A stretch of DNA of 39,405 nucleotides from a virus. The notes beneath the pieces were generated by a model. It was not told where the DNA came from and did not search any database. It saw only the letters and a list, made by a program, of their open reading frames with translations. A program made the translations under genes and the position numbers. The DNA lies in IMG/VR virus record IMGVR_UViG_3300042291_000198, positions 1 to 39,405 of that record, one strand, 5' to 3'. This document shows positions 29,787 through 37,385 of the stretch, one piece after another. Position 1 is the stretch's first letter; each line of letters opens with the position of its first letter.

Positions 29787-30502
29787 TATAGATTCCAGTT
29801 TGCGATGTTGCTACCCAGCGATTTAATCCATCCATTATATGAACCATTCCTGTGCATGCCAGCAGACAACAACATAGGATTATGACTAGTTGGTGTTGTG
29901 GCGTTTTTAAGCGCCAAAGCAACACCTTCATCAAAAGAACCTTTATACATTTGAGCCATAGTTGTATCTTCCAACTGTTGATACACACGGCTACAAGCAT
30001 AATAAACCAAAGCAAAATGCAAACTAGGAACAGCGTCCACTTCGCCACCTTCGGTTTGCCAATCCAATGGTTCACGATAGCCACGACAAACCAACTCGCG
30101 AGAATCATCAGGAGTAGGATACAAATGAATAGACCCACCCCAGACAGCATAAAATAATGGGTTAGATGGCGAATCATAAGCACCAATATAGGTTTGCTCA
30201 GCCATGTCAAAACCAACCATACTCAGACGAACACCAGACTGGGTGTTGTCCACAATGCTAGAAATTTGACCCAAAGGTTCGCCAGTTATGGTGGCAACCT
30301 CATATGCACGAACATTAGTTTGTGTAGTGAAAGTAAACGAATACTCCAAAAACGACCAGCGTTTTTCCATATCCAAAATACGATAGTAACCATCACGGAT
30401 ATAAAGATTCAACAAAGAATCCGACAAATCCACCGCATCTAAATCCGTAATGTCACGAACAGCCTGACGAATATCGGCTGCCGTCATAGTATTATACGCC
30501 AT
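29786..30502 (-). CDS. Head-to-tail adaptor protein
   Basis: This 238-aa protein has a helical N-terminus (MTAADIRQAVRDITDLDAVD, then LLNLYIRDGYYRILD), a beta-rich middle, and a helical region LHFALVYYACSRVYQQLED, which is typical of podovirus connector adaptors (P22 gp4 / T7 gp11 role). It joins the portal to the tail tube. It precedes the nozzle-like protein with a TAATG overlap, matching the expected order. No enzyme motif is visible. Confidence 0.72.
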   Translation of the reverse strand: MAYNTMTAADIRQAVRDITDLDAVDLSDSLLNLYIRDGYYRILDMEKRWSFLEYSFTFTTQTNVRAYEVATITGEPLGQISSIVDNTQSGVRLSMVGFDMAEQTYIGAYDSPSNPLFYAVWGGSIHLYPTPDDSRELVCRGYREPLDWQTEGGEVDAVPSLHFALVYYACSRVYQQLEDTTMAQMYKGSFDEGVALALKNATTPTSHNPMLLSAGMHRNGSYNGWIKSLGSNIANWNL

Positions 30503-30749
30503 CAGAAACCTCCGCCAACGCTACGGTTTCCTGCTTAGCCAAACGACGACCATGCCCAGCACAATAGTCAGAACCCTTAGTACGAAAACCCTCGCAAGAA
30601 TCATTCTCGGCAGAACACTTATTACCCCGACCCAAATAAGGACCAGACGGTGCAGCCAAACTAGAACCAGCCATTTGACCAGCAGGCAGCGTCCCATACA
30701 CGGGAACACCATAAAGGGCATGGGAAGGAACAGAACCGATAATACTCAT
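30492..30749 (-). CDS. Small Cys/His metal-binding protein, 85 aa
   Basis: After a Gly/Pro-rich N-terminus, the segment KCSAENDSCEGFRTKGSDYC is followed by AGHGRR, giving three Cys and one His spaced for a zinc site. Related small proteins are found near head-tail genes in many phages, without known function. The start has no close ribosome binding site; the GAACA element lies exactly 14 bases before ATG. The end overlaps the adaptor start by 11 bases. Confidence 0.7.
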   Translation of the reverse strand: MSIIGSVPSHALYGVPVYGTLPAGQMAGSSLAAPSGPYLGRGNKCSAENDSCEGFRTKGSDYCAGHGRRLAKQETVALAEVSDGV

Positions 30750-30771
30750 ACCAATAAGGACTTTGTTCTAA

Positions 30772-31587
30772 TTACTTCTTTTTAAGAAGAAAATCAATCA
30801 AATTCTGCTGTGCAACCTTTTTTTGCTTAGGACTTTTAGCAGCATCAACAGCCTTGCGTAACTCCCCAGCCTGAACAGACGGACCCTTTTTAAGGGCTGT
30901 CAATCGTTCAGCATCCTTGGCTTTACGGATAGCCTCACGCTCAGAATAAGTCAAAGCAGACTTGGGCACCTTTTGTCCACGCCCCATTAACTCCCTGTCA
31001 GACTTTATAATACCTTTAGTCTTATCCGCCTCATAAGACCCCTTGGAGGGCTTAGGAGGGCGCATACTAGCCTTAGGGGGTACAGCAACAATAGAACCTT
31101 TAACATCAACAGGTTTAGCATCAGTCTTGGGCTTGGACAACGGTTTGGAATCAGTGCCACTAGCAATTTTTATAGACCGACGACCCTGACGCTCCGCTTC
31201 ACGAATTTCAGCAGCAGTCTTGGGAAGAGTGCGACCCTTGAGGGACGGTGCCCGTGGAGGACGAGCAGGCGTTGACAAAACCGTTTTAGGTTTAGTGGGT
31301 CTTGGCGGTGCAGGTTCAGGTTTTAGTGTGCCACTAGGCAATGCTTCCCCAATTTTTTTGGGTTTAACAGGCGCAGTTGGTTTTGCTTTAGGGAAAACAG
31401 AAGTAGGAAAGTCAGCATATTTTGTGGAGTTAGCCACTTCAGAAAATGACCTTAACGACTTTGGCATTGATTCTACTTGACGGGTGCCGATTTTGCGTGC
31501 AGTCGGTGCTTGGTTCTTAAACACTTTAGCAATCAATTTAGCCAAGTCTTTAGGGACGGGAACTTTAAGATTTGGTTTCTTAGCCAT
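30772..31587 (-). CDS. Lys/Pro-rich virion-associated protein, 271 aa (MAKKP 1)
   Basis: The product starts MAKKPNLKVPVPKDLAKLIA and is largely low complexity, Lys/Pro/Ala-rich (KPKTDAKPVDVKGSIVAV and similar), with a helical C-terminus (LRKAVDAAKSPKQKKVAQQN). The strong positive charge suggests contact with packaged DNA. It is the last of three consecutive genes whose products all start MAKKP. RBS AAAGGCAAG precedes the ATG. Not recognised by family. Confidence 0.65.
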   Translation of the reverse strand: MAKKPNLKVPVPKDLAKLIAKVFKNQAPTARKIGTRQVESMPKSLRSFSEVANSTKYADFPTSVFPKAKPTAPVKPKKIGEALPSGTLKPEPAPPRPTKPKTVLSTPARPPRAPSLKGRTLPKTAAEIREAERQGRRSIKIASGTDSKPLSKPKTDAKPVDVKGSIVAVPPKASMRPPKPSKGSYEADKTKGIIKSDRELMGRGQKVPKSALTYSEREAIRKAKDAERLTALKKGPSVQAGELRKAVDAAKSPKQKKVAQQNLIDFLLKKK

Positions 31588-31589
31588 AA

Positions 31590-32069
31590 TTACTTGCCTT
31601 TAGGTTTAGTTTTAGATTTAGGAGTAGCAACAACATTCTTCTTGCCTTTACCTTTGGTTACAGAGTTAACGACGGGGGCAAGTTTTCCTACACCTTTAGA
31701 AACAGCAGCGTCAGTAGCCAACGCAGCACCAATACCAGTACCAGTTTTGGCTATACCACGAACACCTTTAGCAACCTTGCCGCCCTTGACAGCCATGTCA
31801 ATGCCTTTATAAAGTTTCCCGTAAGGAACCACATAAGAAGCAACATTGCCGACAACACCAGCAACATCCTTTTTGGAACCTTTACCTGAAACAATTTTGG
31901 CTAGTTCCTTACTAGACAAAAAGTTTTCAGCAATACCTTTACCAACTTTGTTTTGGTTTTTAGGTTGTGAAATCCAGTTAGCGGCTTTATAGACACCCTT
32001 GCCAACTTTGGCTGTGTCAGAAACCACACCACCAATAATGTCACGCAAACCTTTGGGTTTTTTTGCCAT
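31590..32069 (-). CDS. Basic virion-associated protein, 159 aa (MAKKP 2)
   Basis: The product starts MAKKPKGLRDIIGGVVSDTA and has Gly/Val/Ala segments (GNVASYVVPYGKLYKGIDMA, then KTGTGIGAALATDAAVSKG) with flexible amphipathic helices and a Lys-rich tail (KGKGKKNVVATPKSKTKPKGK shortened here to its charge pattern). The start overlaps the stop of the previous gene in TAATG. The amphipathic, glycine-zipper-like stretches could insert into a membrane at infection, as inner virion proteins do. This is inference. Confidence 0.63.
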   Translation of the reverse strand: MAKKPKGLRDIIGGVVSDTAKVGKGVYKAANWISQPKNQNKVGKGIAENFLSSKELAKIVSGKGSKKDVAGVVGNVASYVVPYGKLYKGIDMAVKGGKVAKGVRGIAKTGTGIGAALATDAAVSKGVGKLAPVVNSVTKGKGKKNVVATPKSKTKPKGK

Positions 32070-32779
32070 TATCGGAAACCAGTACGGTCCTGAAATTCAC
32101 GCAACACCTTGCGGGCTTCACGCCTAGCCTCTGCAGTTTTTGCATCAGTAACAGCCTTCTTCAAGTCAACATTCTTTTGACCATCAGTACGGGTACGCTT
32201 GGCAACACCTTTGTTGATACCAGTAGATTCTCTACCTGCAGCAGCAGCAGCATCCTTGGGAATATACTTTACACGACCTGTAGTTGACTCATAACGACCA
32301 GTGGCTCGTTTAGCCATAACTTCACCACGACCAATTTGCTTACCATAAGAAGTAATAATTTTGTCGTTTTTTGCTTTTTGAACAAAAGCCTCACCCAGTT
32401 TAGTGTTTTCTTTTTTAGATTTGGTGTTTTTCTTTACACCATCTTTAGATGCTTTAGAAGGTGAACCGTCCCAGTTTTTTCCAGCCTTTTTCATGTCCGC
32501 CATGTGTTTCTTGGACATAACATCGGTCAACTTCATATCCGCACGCTTAGCAGCCGACTTGTCAACCTGAGCCAAGCCACGGCGACCCGCTTTGCGGATA
32601 GCAGTAGCATTACGAACATTAGGGCTATTGGAAAGAATACCGCCCGCTTTGTTTTCAATAGTGGTCAAAATACGCTTAGCCTGTTTTGACTTGCTTCCAC
32701 CCTGCATGAGTGCCTTTTTAAGCATACGACCCAAATCATCACTGATTGGTCCGAGAGAGATTGCTGGTTTCTTAGCCAT
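32069..32779 (-). CDS. Basic virion-associated protein, 236 aa (MAKKP 3)
   Basis: I start at ATG 32779 (MAKKPAISLGPISDDLGRML), directly after the previous stop; a longer frame from 32827 lies inside that gene. The protein is very rich in Lys, Arg and Ala with long helices (VTDAKTAEARREARKVLREF near the C-terminus). It shares the MAKKP start with the two genes that follow it. A DNA-contacting head protein is plausible from charge and position between capsid and tail genes. Confidence 0.65.
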   Translation of the reverse strand: MAKKPAISLGPISDDLGRMLKKALMQGGSKSKQAKRILTTIENKAGGILSNSPNVRNATAIRKAGRRGLAQVDKSAAKRADMKLTDVMSKKHMADMKKAGKNWDGSPSKASKDGVKKNTKSKKENTKLGEAFVQKAKNDKIITSYGKQIGRGEVMAKRATGRYESTTGRVKYIPKDAAAAAGRESTGINKGVAKRTRTDGQKNVDLKKAVTDAKTAEARREARKVLREFQDRTGFR

Positions 32780-32780
32780 T

Positions 32781-33107
32781 TTATTTTGCCGTCCTTGCGG
32801 TTTTGATTGAAATATTTGCTGTACCACTAGTATATGATGTCATTTCCACACGAAAAAACTCTATATGTGCTTCATGTGAGAAAATTCCATTAACGGTAGT
32901 GGTTGCCTGCTGGTCATAATTGTTTGCACGACCAAGGGACTGCATGCACCAAGGCAAATAATTTGTTCCATCCATAGAACCACTAAGAGAGATGGTTCCT
33001 ACCCATGTTCCAGAAACCTGAACCGCAACAGTATCGGCGTCCGCAATTCCATATTCTACTTTTGCGTTTAATGCGCCCAATGTTCCTGTTGTAGTTCCTA
33101 CAGTCAT
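32781..33107 (-). CDS. Capsid-associated Ig-like/beta protein, 108 aa
   Basis: This 108-aa all-beta protein (VEYGIADADTVAVQVSGTWV, then GTISLSGSMDGTNYLPW) matches small beta-sandwich proteins encoded next to phage capsid genes, which decorate the capsid or tail. It follows the major capsid gene after a likely terminator, so its dose may be lowered or set by a separate promoter. RBS TAGGACA is 7 bases before the ATG. Confidence 0.62.
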   Translation of the reverse strand: MTVGTTTGTLGALNAKVEYGIADADTVAVQVSGTWVGTISLSGSMDGTNYLPWCMQSLGRANNYDQQATTTVNGIFSHEAHIEFFRVEMTSYTSGTANISIKTARTAK

Positions 33108-33142
33108 TTTACTTTGTCCTAGCCTATATTGTTATAATGTTT

Positions 33143-33188
33143 ATGTGAAACAAGACAATGGGGGGACACACAATGTGTGACCCCCCAT
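33143..33188 (-). terminator. Terminator after the major capsid gene
   Basis: ATGGGGGG (33158-33165) pairs with CCCCCCAT (33181-33188), and inside it CACAC (33167-33171) pairs with GTGTG (33175-33179) around AAT, with one A-A mismatch. On the minus strand the stem is followed by TGTCTTGTTT, a T-rich tail. It lies 15 bases after the capsid stop codon. It probably acts as a partial terminator that raises capsid yield over later genes. A weak promoter (TTGTCT-16-TATAAC) overlaps its tail. Confidence 0.7.
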
Positions 33189-33202
33189 AATGCCCCGTAT
33201 AA

Positions 33203-34135
33203 TTACGCTGTTTTAGCGGTCAACTTACCCTGACGCTTACGGTTACGAACCGTGAGGTTTCCGTAGCACAAGATAAGTGCATAACGGGCATCCATGTTTT
33301 CAGGGCGAACAAACGCCGTGTTTTCAAACCACTTACCAGAATGACCGACAAGTGAAAGGTACTTTGAGTTGATGAAGAACATTGTGCCAGCAGGCGCATG
33401 AACATCAAAAGTTACAGGAGCAGACTTGAAAAGCAGGTTCTGGAAACCAGCATCTGCAGTCTTTGTGTCTGTGTAACGCAGTTGTGGCTGCAGAAGTGAC
33501 TCATACTTTTCAAACAATGTCTGTGTAGTAAGGACCATATCTGGATGGTCGTTACCAACAGAAACGCTGTTGTAAGCAGTAGCCATTTGTCCAAGTGTCA
33601 AAGCACCAGCAGTGTTTTCCTCGTATGAACGCCAGTATTCGTTACCAGCAGTAGCCGAGTTAATTCCACCAACAGTGTTGCCTGTTTCAATCAAGTTTCC
33701 AAGACCGTTCCATGCGTTAGAAGCAGAACCGTCAGCAAAGAACATCTGGTTGAAACCTTCACGCATTGACTCTTCAGCCTGCATGATTTTGGCTTCCAGC
33801 AAGTTAATAACTTCCTGTTCTCCGTTGTTCTTGGCTTCTTCAATACCAGAAATAGCGATTGAAGCAGCGTACTGCTTCCAATCAAATTCTGCTGCTGAAA
33901 TACCAGTCTGAGGTGTAAGTGAAATGGTGTCGTAGCCAGAATATGCAGCAACAGTGGTGTTCAAACCATGAACCAAAGGTTCAACGATTTTAGAACCGCC
34001 GTTAAGCATGCGGATACGACCCTTATTCATAAGGTGGTAGGTCAACGGACGAGCCGAAAACACATTGTCTGTGAGTTGGTCACGATAGTTGGCGAGTGTA
34101 GTAGTTAGAATTGCATCAAAGTTCGGGTTAGACAT
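33203..34135 (-). CDS. Major capsid protein
   Basis: The 310-aa product has the layout of an HK97-fold major capsid protein: helical N-arm (ILTTTLANYRDQLTDNVFSA), an E-loop region (GGSKIVEPLVHGLNTTVAAY), a spine-helix part (EEAKNNGEQEVINLLEAKIM) and a C-terminal beta part (KSAPVTFDVHAPAGTMFFIN). It follows a scaffold gene and portal gene in the standard order. A strong ribosome binding site (AAGGAAA) and a terminator after the gene fit very high expression. Confidence 0.83.
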   Translation of the reverse strand: MSNPNFDAILTTTLANYRDQLTDNVFSARPLTYHLMNKGRIRMLNGGSKIVEPLVHGLNTTVAAYSGYDTISLTPQTGISAAEFDWKQYAASIAISGIEEAKNNGEQEVINLLEAKIMQAEESMREGFNQMFFADGSASNAWNGLGNLIETGNTVGGINSATAGNEYWRSYEENTAGALTLGQMATAYNSVSVGNDHPDMVLTTQTLFEKYESLLQPQLRYTDTKTADAGFQNLLFKSAPVTFDVHAPAGTMFFINSKYLSLVGHSGKWFENTAFVRPENMDARYALILCYGNLTVRNRKRQGKLTAKTA

Positions 34136-34154
34136 GATTTAATTTTCCTTAATT

Positions 34155-34937
34155 TTAGTTTGCTAATAGTTGTCGTTTGGCGGCAGCCCAAGCATCAGAC
34201 ACGCTGTTAATAGAAGTAGCAGAATCATCCGTGGTACTAGCAGTGGCAGAACTGCCACCAGAAATAACACTCGCATCACGCTTAGCCTGCACAACTTCAG
34301 ATTCCTTTAGTTGCGACTGGGCAGCAGCCTGAGACTGTAATTCTCTTTGGTTCATAATAACATCAAAAGCCATTTGCTTATATGTTGCTTCCAAATCAGT
34401 TGAACCACTGCGAATCGCAGCCTGAACAACTTGGTTTGTATCAAAATCCTCATACTTAGCCTGCAAACGAGAAATCTCTTTCTCAATCTGCTGCTGGGAC
34501 TGTTGCTCCTCAAACTGTGCAAGCCGTTTATCAAGTTGGGACATTCTTGCATCTACAGGGTCCATATCCTCATCATATGAGTCAACCATTTCCTGTGCTT
34601 GCGCTTCAGAAATGCCGTAATGGTTCCGTAATAGATTCAAAGTTCCAGCAGGGTCGTTCTCCAGAGCAGTTTGTAGCGTTGAAGCAAACTGTAAAGCCTG
34701 CCTTTGTTCCGCTAACTCCTGTGTCTTTTGAGTGTAGTCCGCTTGTCGCTGATAACCAGCAATAGCCTCAGTAAAAGAAACATCTCGTTCCTCGCCATTT
34801 AGTTTAACTGGTACTCTATAATCAGAATATTCGTTAGGGTCTAAATATTGCTTTTCTGTGGTTGTGATTTCCTCACTGGAATCAGTTGACCCTATTGTGG
34901 GTTCTGCATCAGGTGTGGGTGCGAAAGTATCGCTCAT
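34155..34937 (-). CDS. Capsid scaffold protein
   Basis: This 260-aa acidic protein has a disordered Thr/Ser/Glu-rich N-terminus and a long coiled coil (LDKRLAQFEEQQSQQQIEKE, then ISRLQAKYEDFDTNQ), a low-complexity Ser/Thr region, and a small basic C-terminal helix (VSDAWAAAKRQLLAN). This is the typical layout of phage scaffold proteins, which bind the capsid protein by a basic C-terminal helix. It lies between portal and major capsid genes and starts behind TAGGAG. Confidence 0.8.
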   Translation of the reverse strand: MSDTFAPTPDAEPTIGSTDSSEEITTTEKQYLDPNEYSDYRVPVKLNGEERDVSFTEAIAGYQRQADYTQKTQELAEQRQALQFASTLQTALENDPAGTLNLLRNHYGISEAQAQEMVDSYDEDMDPVDARMSQLDKRLAQFEEQQSQQQIEKEISRLQAKYEDFDTNQVVQAAIRSGSTDLEATYKQMAFDVIMNQRELQSQAAAQSQLKESEVVQAKRDASVISGGSSATASTTDDSATSINSVSDAWAAAKRQLLAN

Positions 34938-34975
34938 TTTTTTCTCCTAGAGTCCAAAGGTTGCTCTACATATGG

Positions 34976-35004
34976 GATACCCGTTCCTTTTTGGAACGGG
35001 TATC
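34976..35004. promoter_or_regulatory. Perfect 12-bp hairpin between portal and scaffold genes
   Basis: GATACCCGTTCC (34976-34987) pairs perfectly with GGAACGGGTATC (34993-35004); the loop is TTTTT on the plus strand and AAAAA on the minus strand. No T-run follows on the minus strand. It lies in the 76-base gap after the portal stop. A role as mRNA processing or stability element separating portal dose from scaffold and capsid is likely. Confidence 0.6.
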
Positions 35005-35013
35005 ACTCTGGTA

Positions 35014-36741
35014 TCACTGTTGTGGAGGCTGTTGTGCCATCATGGCAGCAATTTCAGGAGGCAAACCCTGTGGTGGACCACCTTCAGGAGGCATACCACC
35101 CTCTGGTTGTCCCTGCATCGCTGGGTCCATAGGAGGAGGAGGCACGGACAAGAACTTCTCTGGGTTCTTAACATTAAAGCCATCACGCAACACATGAGCA
35201 GCAAGTTCTTGCATGTTGACAATACCAGAAGCAGCAAATGGGGTCATAGCGTCAACAAGTTGCAAAGCACCTTGGCGACGAACAGCCTCATTATTAGGTT
35301 TCGTAGAACCACCGACAACATCAAAGTCAAAGTCGCCCTCAAGGTAGTCACGGTCAAACTGAATCCACGCAGGTTCACCATCTTTACCAGTCACACGAAC
35401 AACCTGCTCACCAGTCATGTACTGCTGAGCCAACATAAGCATATTCTTAGCAACCTTAGAGATAGCCATTTCAATAATAGCCAACTTGTCTGCTGTACGG
35501 GCATTGGCAGCATCCGTAATGGCTGAAACCTCGGTAGCGGTACGGCGAATCTCAGGAAGTCCACCAGTCATAAACTCAGGCAAACCAGTAATACGGTCAA
35601 TGTCGCTAGAAATCAGTTGTGACTGGTTATAAAACTCTGGAGGGCTAATAACCGCAGGGAAAGCAACTACCACACCACCCAATGGCTCATCAGACGACAC
35701 TGGAACCATAACATTGTCCTCGTCAGACTCCAACGCTGTACGACCAAACTGGTCAAACGCTGATTCCTTATAGAGATACTTACGGCTGAAACGCTTACGA
35801 TGGTTCATCATTTGCGAACGAGTCTCGTTCAACTCACGCTGAAGTGGTTCAATCTGTTCCAAGTCACCAATAGGGTAGAAACAGTCAGGAACATCAAAGT
35901 TACGAACCATAACAAACGGATGCCCAAAAGCATACGGAATCTTAGTAGGCTTTATGAGGAAGTTTTCTCCACCGATAGCAAACACACTTAGGGTGCGGTC
36001 CACAATATTATAGTATTCCCAAATTTCGGCATAACCATAATTTTTGTCGTACACCTTACGAGAAGATGGGTCCTCAGAATAACGAGACACAGCCATAACC
36101 TCAACATCGTCCCGTGCAGCCTTGTTATAACGCTTATCTGACTTTACATCAGCAATAGGACGGCGGATACGCTGAGCAATCCACTTCATATCATGCATGC
36201 TGGTAGCATCCGAGTCCACAAACACATCAAACGGCGAAACACGCTCAGCAAACGGTGAATCCTGAAGAATAATAGTGTTTGGCTGTACTTCTCCACCTGA
36301 TTGTGGGTCGTTGTCGTCGCCTTCTTCGCCAATGGCTGCTTCTTCAACAAAACGATAGCCAGTTTTAATCCATCCATGACCACAAATCAGTAGGTCTTTA
36401 ACTGCACGGCGGAATTCTTCTTTAATGTCACGATGTTTCCACCAGTAGTTAACTACCGCCTCGGCAATGACTGCCTGAGCAGCATTGTCGGGGCTTACAG
36501 CATTAACCGTAATCTTAGGGTAGTTAACAGCAATGGCAGGGGCAATAACATTGATGGTTGAAAACGAAATGTTAATTAACATTCTATCTTCATTGCTGTA
36601 CTGGTCGTAATGTTTACCTTTATATAGGTCAACAAGACGACGCCAGACAGCGTCGTACCCTTCATCTTTGCGCCACTTTTTAGATGCTTCTAAATGCTGG
36701 CGGTATTCAACAAGTTTGTCGGATGAAGGTTTACGAGCCAT
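35014..36741 (-). CDS. Portal protein
   Basis: This 575-aa protein has the features of a P22-like podovirus portal: helical N-terminal region (VEYRQHLEASKKWRKDEGYD), a wing/clip region (VSPFDVFVDSDATSMHDMKW), the stem region and crown helices (RTADKLAIIEMAISKVAKNM). The C-terminus is Pro/Gly/Gln-rich (PEGGMPPEGGPPQGLPPEI). It is in the standard place after large terminase and before scaffold. It starts in a TAATG overlap with the membrane protein gene. The portal forms the dodecameric DNA channel and starts capsid assembly. Confidence 0.85.
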   Translation of the reverse strand: MARKPSSDKLVEYRQHLEASKKWRKDEGYDAVWRRLVDLYKGKHYDQYSNEDRMLINISFSTINVIAPAIAVNYPKITVNAVSPDNAAQAVIAEAVVNYWWKHRDIKEEFRRAVKDLLICGHGWIKTGYRFVEEAAIGEEGDDNDPQSGGEVQPNTIILQDSPFAERVSPFDVFVDSDATSMHDMKWIAQRIRRPIADVKSDKRYNKAARDDVEVMAVSRYSEDPSSRKVYDKNYGYAEIWEYYNIVDRTLSVFAIGGENFLIKPTKIPYAFGHPFVMVRNFDVPDCFYPIGDLEQIEPLQRELNETRSQMMNHRKRFSRKYLYKESAFDQFGRTALESDEDNVMVPVSSDEPLGGVVVAFPAVISPPEFYNQSQLISSDIDRITGLPEFMTGGLPEIRRTATEVSAITDAANARTADKLAIIEMAISKVAKNMLMLAQQYMTGEQVVRVTGKDGEPAWIQFDRDYLEGDFDFDVVGGSTKPNNEAVRRQGALQLVDAMTPFAASGIVNMQELAAHVLRDGFNVKNPEKFLSVPPPPMDPAMQGQPEGGMPPEGGPPQGLPPEIAAMMAQQPPQQ

Positions 36742-36935
36742 TACTTAGAGCCAACACCAAACGCTGTATCGTCAGGATTTAGGTAACGCAGAATTGGTGG
36801 TACTGCTGCAGCCATAAATGCTGCCGCAATATCGGACCAACTGTTAGCGCCGACAAGAACAGCCGACAATACTGTTGCTAGAACGGACCGTCCGTATGAT
36901 GCTAGGGCTTGTTTTTGTGTTTCTTTAATTTTCAT
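36741..36935 (-). CDS. Holin-like small membrane protein 1, 64 aa
   Basis: The product has a basic N-terminus (MKIKETQKQALASYGR) and one long or two short hydrophobic helices (SVLATVLSAVLVGANSW and IAAAFMAAAVPPILRYL). This resembles small holin-like proteins of actinophages. It overlaps the second membrane protein gene by 4 bases, and the two may act as a holin and antiholin or a two-part pore. It lies far from the endolysin gene, which is unusual. Confidence 0.6.
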   Translation of the reverse strand: MKIKETQKQALASYGRSVLATVLSAVLVGANSWSDIAAAFMAAAVPPILRYLNPDDTAFGVGSK

Positions 36936-37132
36936 TTTTCTTCTTTTCCTTTATGCCAGCCAATATGACCGTCAATTTTAGTTCCAACTTCATCAACCTT
37001 GTATAAAACCCGATTAAGCAGTTCACGCCCCTCGGCATGTTGGCTTGTATTCTCATTACGCAATTTCTGCATAACAACCATTATAGGTCCACCAATGATG
37101 GCAACAATAATTGGTACAAGCCATGCTTCCAT
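36932..37132 (-). CDS. Holin-like small membrane protein 2, 66 aa
   Basis: A single N-terminal hydrophobic helix (VPIIVAIIGGPIMVVMQKL) is followed by a charged helical tail (NENTSQHAEGRELLNRVLYK and VDEVGTKIDGHIGWH). This is typical of small phage membrane proteins with an N-terminal anchor, often labelled holin or DUF2746-like. It starts in a TAATG overlap with the zinc ribbon gene and ends in an ATGA overlap with the next membrane protein. Confidence 0.6.
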   Translation of the reverse strand: MEAWLVPIIVAIIGGPIMVVMQKLRNENTSQHAEGRELLNRVLYKVDEVGTKIDGHIGWHKGKEEK

Positions 37133-37365
37133 TAGAAGCCGTAATCTTTTGCAGGGGCAATCGTTATGCCTTTAGCCTTGGCGTCGGCAAACATCTTATC
37201 TTGCTTTTCACGAACAGTGTCACCATGGAAGTTTTCCTTGCCGTAAGTAAAACCAAGGTTAATACCACGCACATGGCATTTAAAACAAACATCACCACGC
37301 CTTTGGGTACCTTCTGAAGTACAAGATTTACCACATTCCAAACAATTATACTCATATAAACCCAT
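37132..37365 (-). CDS. Zinc ribbon protein after the large terminase, 77 aa
   Basis: Two Cys pairs (CLECG at about 9-13 and CFKCH at about 27-31) form a zinc ribbon. The C-terminal helical half (NFHGDTVREKQDKMFADAKA) has many Lys. Similar proteins lie next to terminase genes in actinophages, which suggests a link to packaging. The start has no close ribosome binding site; AAGGAACA is exactly 14 bases upstream, directly at the terminase stop codon (TAAGGAACA). Confidence 0.7.
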   Translation of the reverse strand: MGLYEYNCLECGKSCTSEGTQRRGDVCFKCHVRGINLGFTYGKENFHGDTVREKQDKMFADAKAKGITIAPAKDYGF

Positions 37366-37385
37366 AATAATAGATTACTTGTTCC

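Noticed and set aside
6766-33128. Identical 15-mer TTGTCCTAGCCTATA at 6766-6780 and 33114-33128
   Set aside because: About one shared 15-mer is expected by chance in a genome of this size. On the minus strand the second copy simply contains the ribosome binding site AGGAC of the 108-aa gene.
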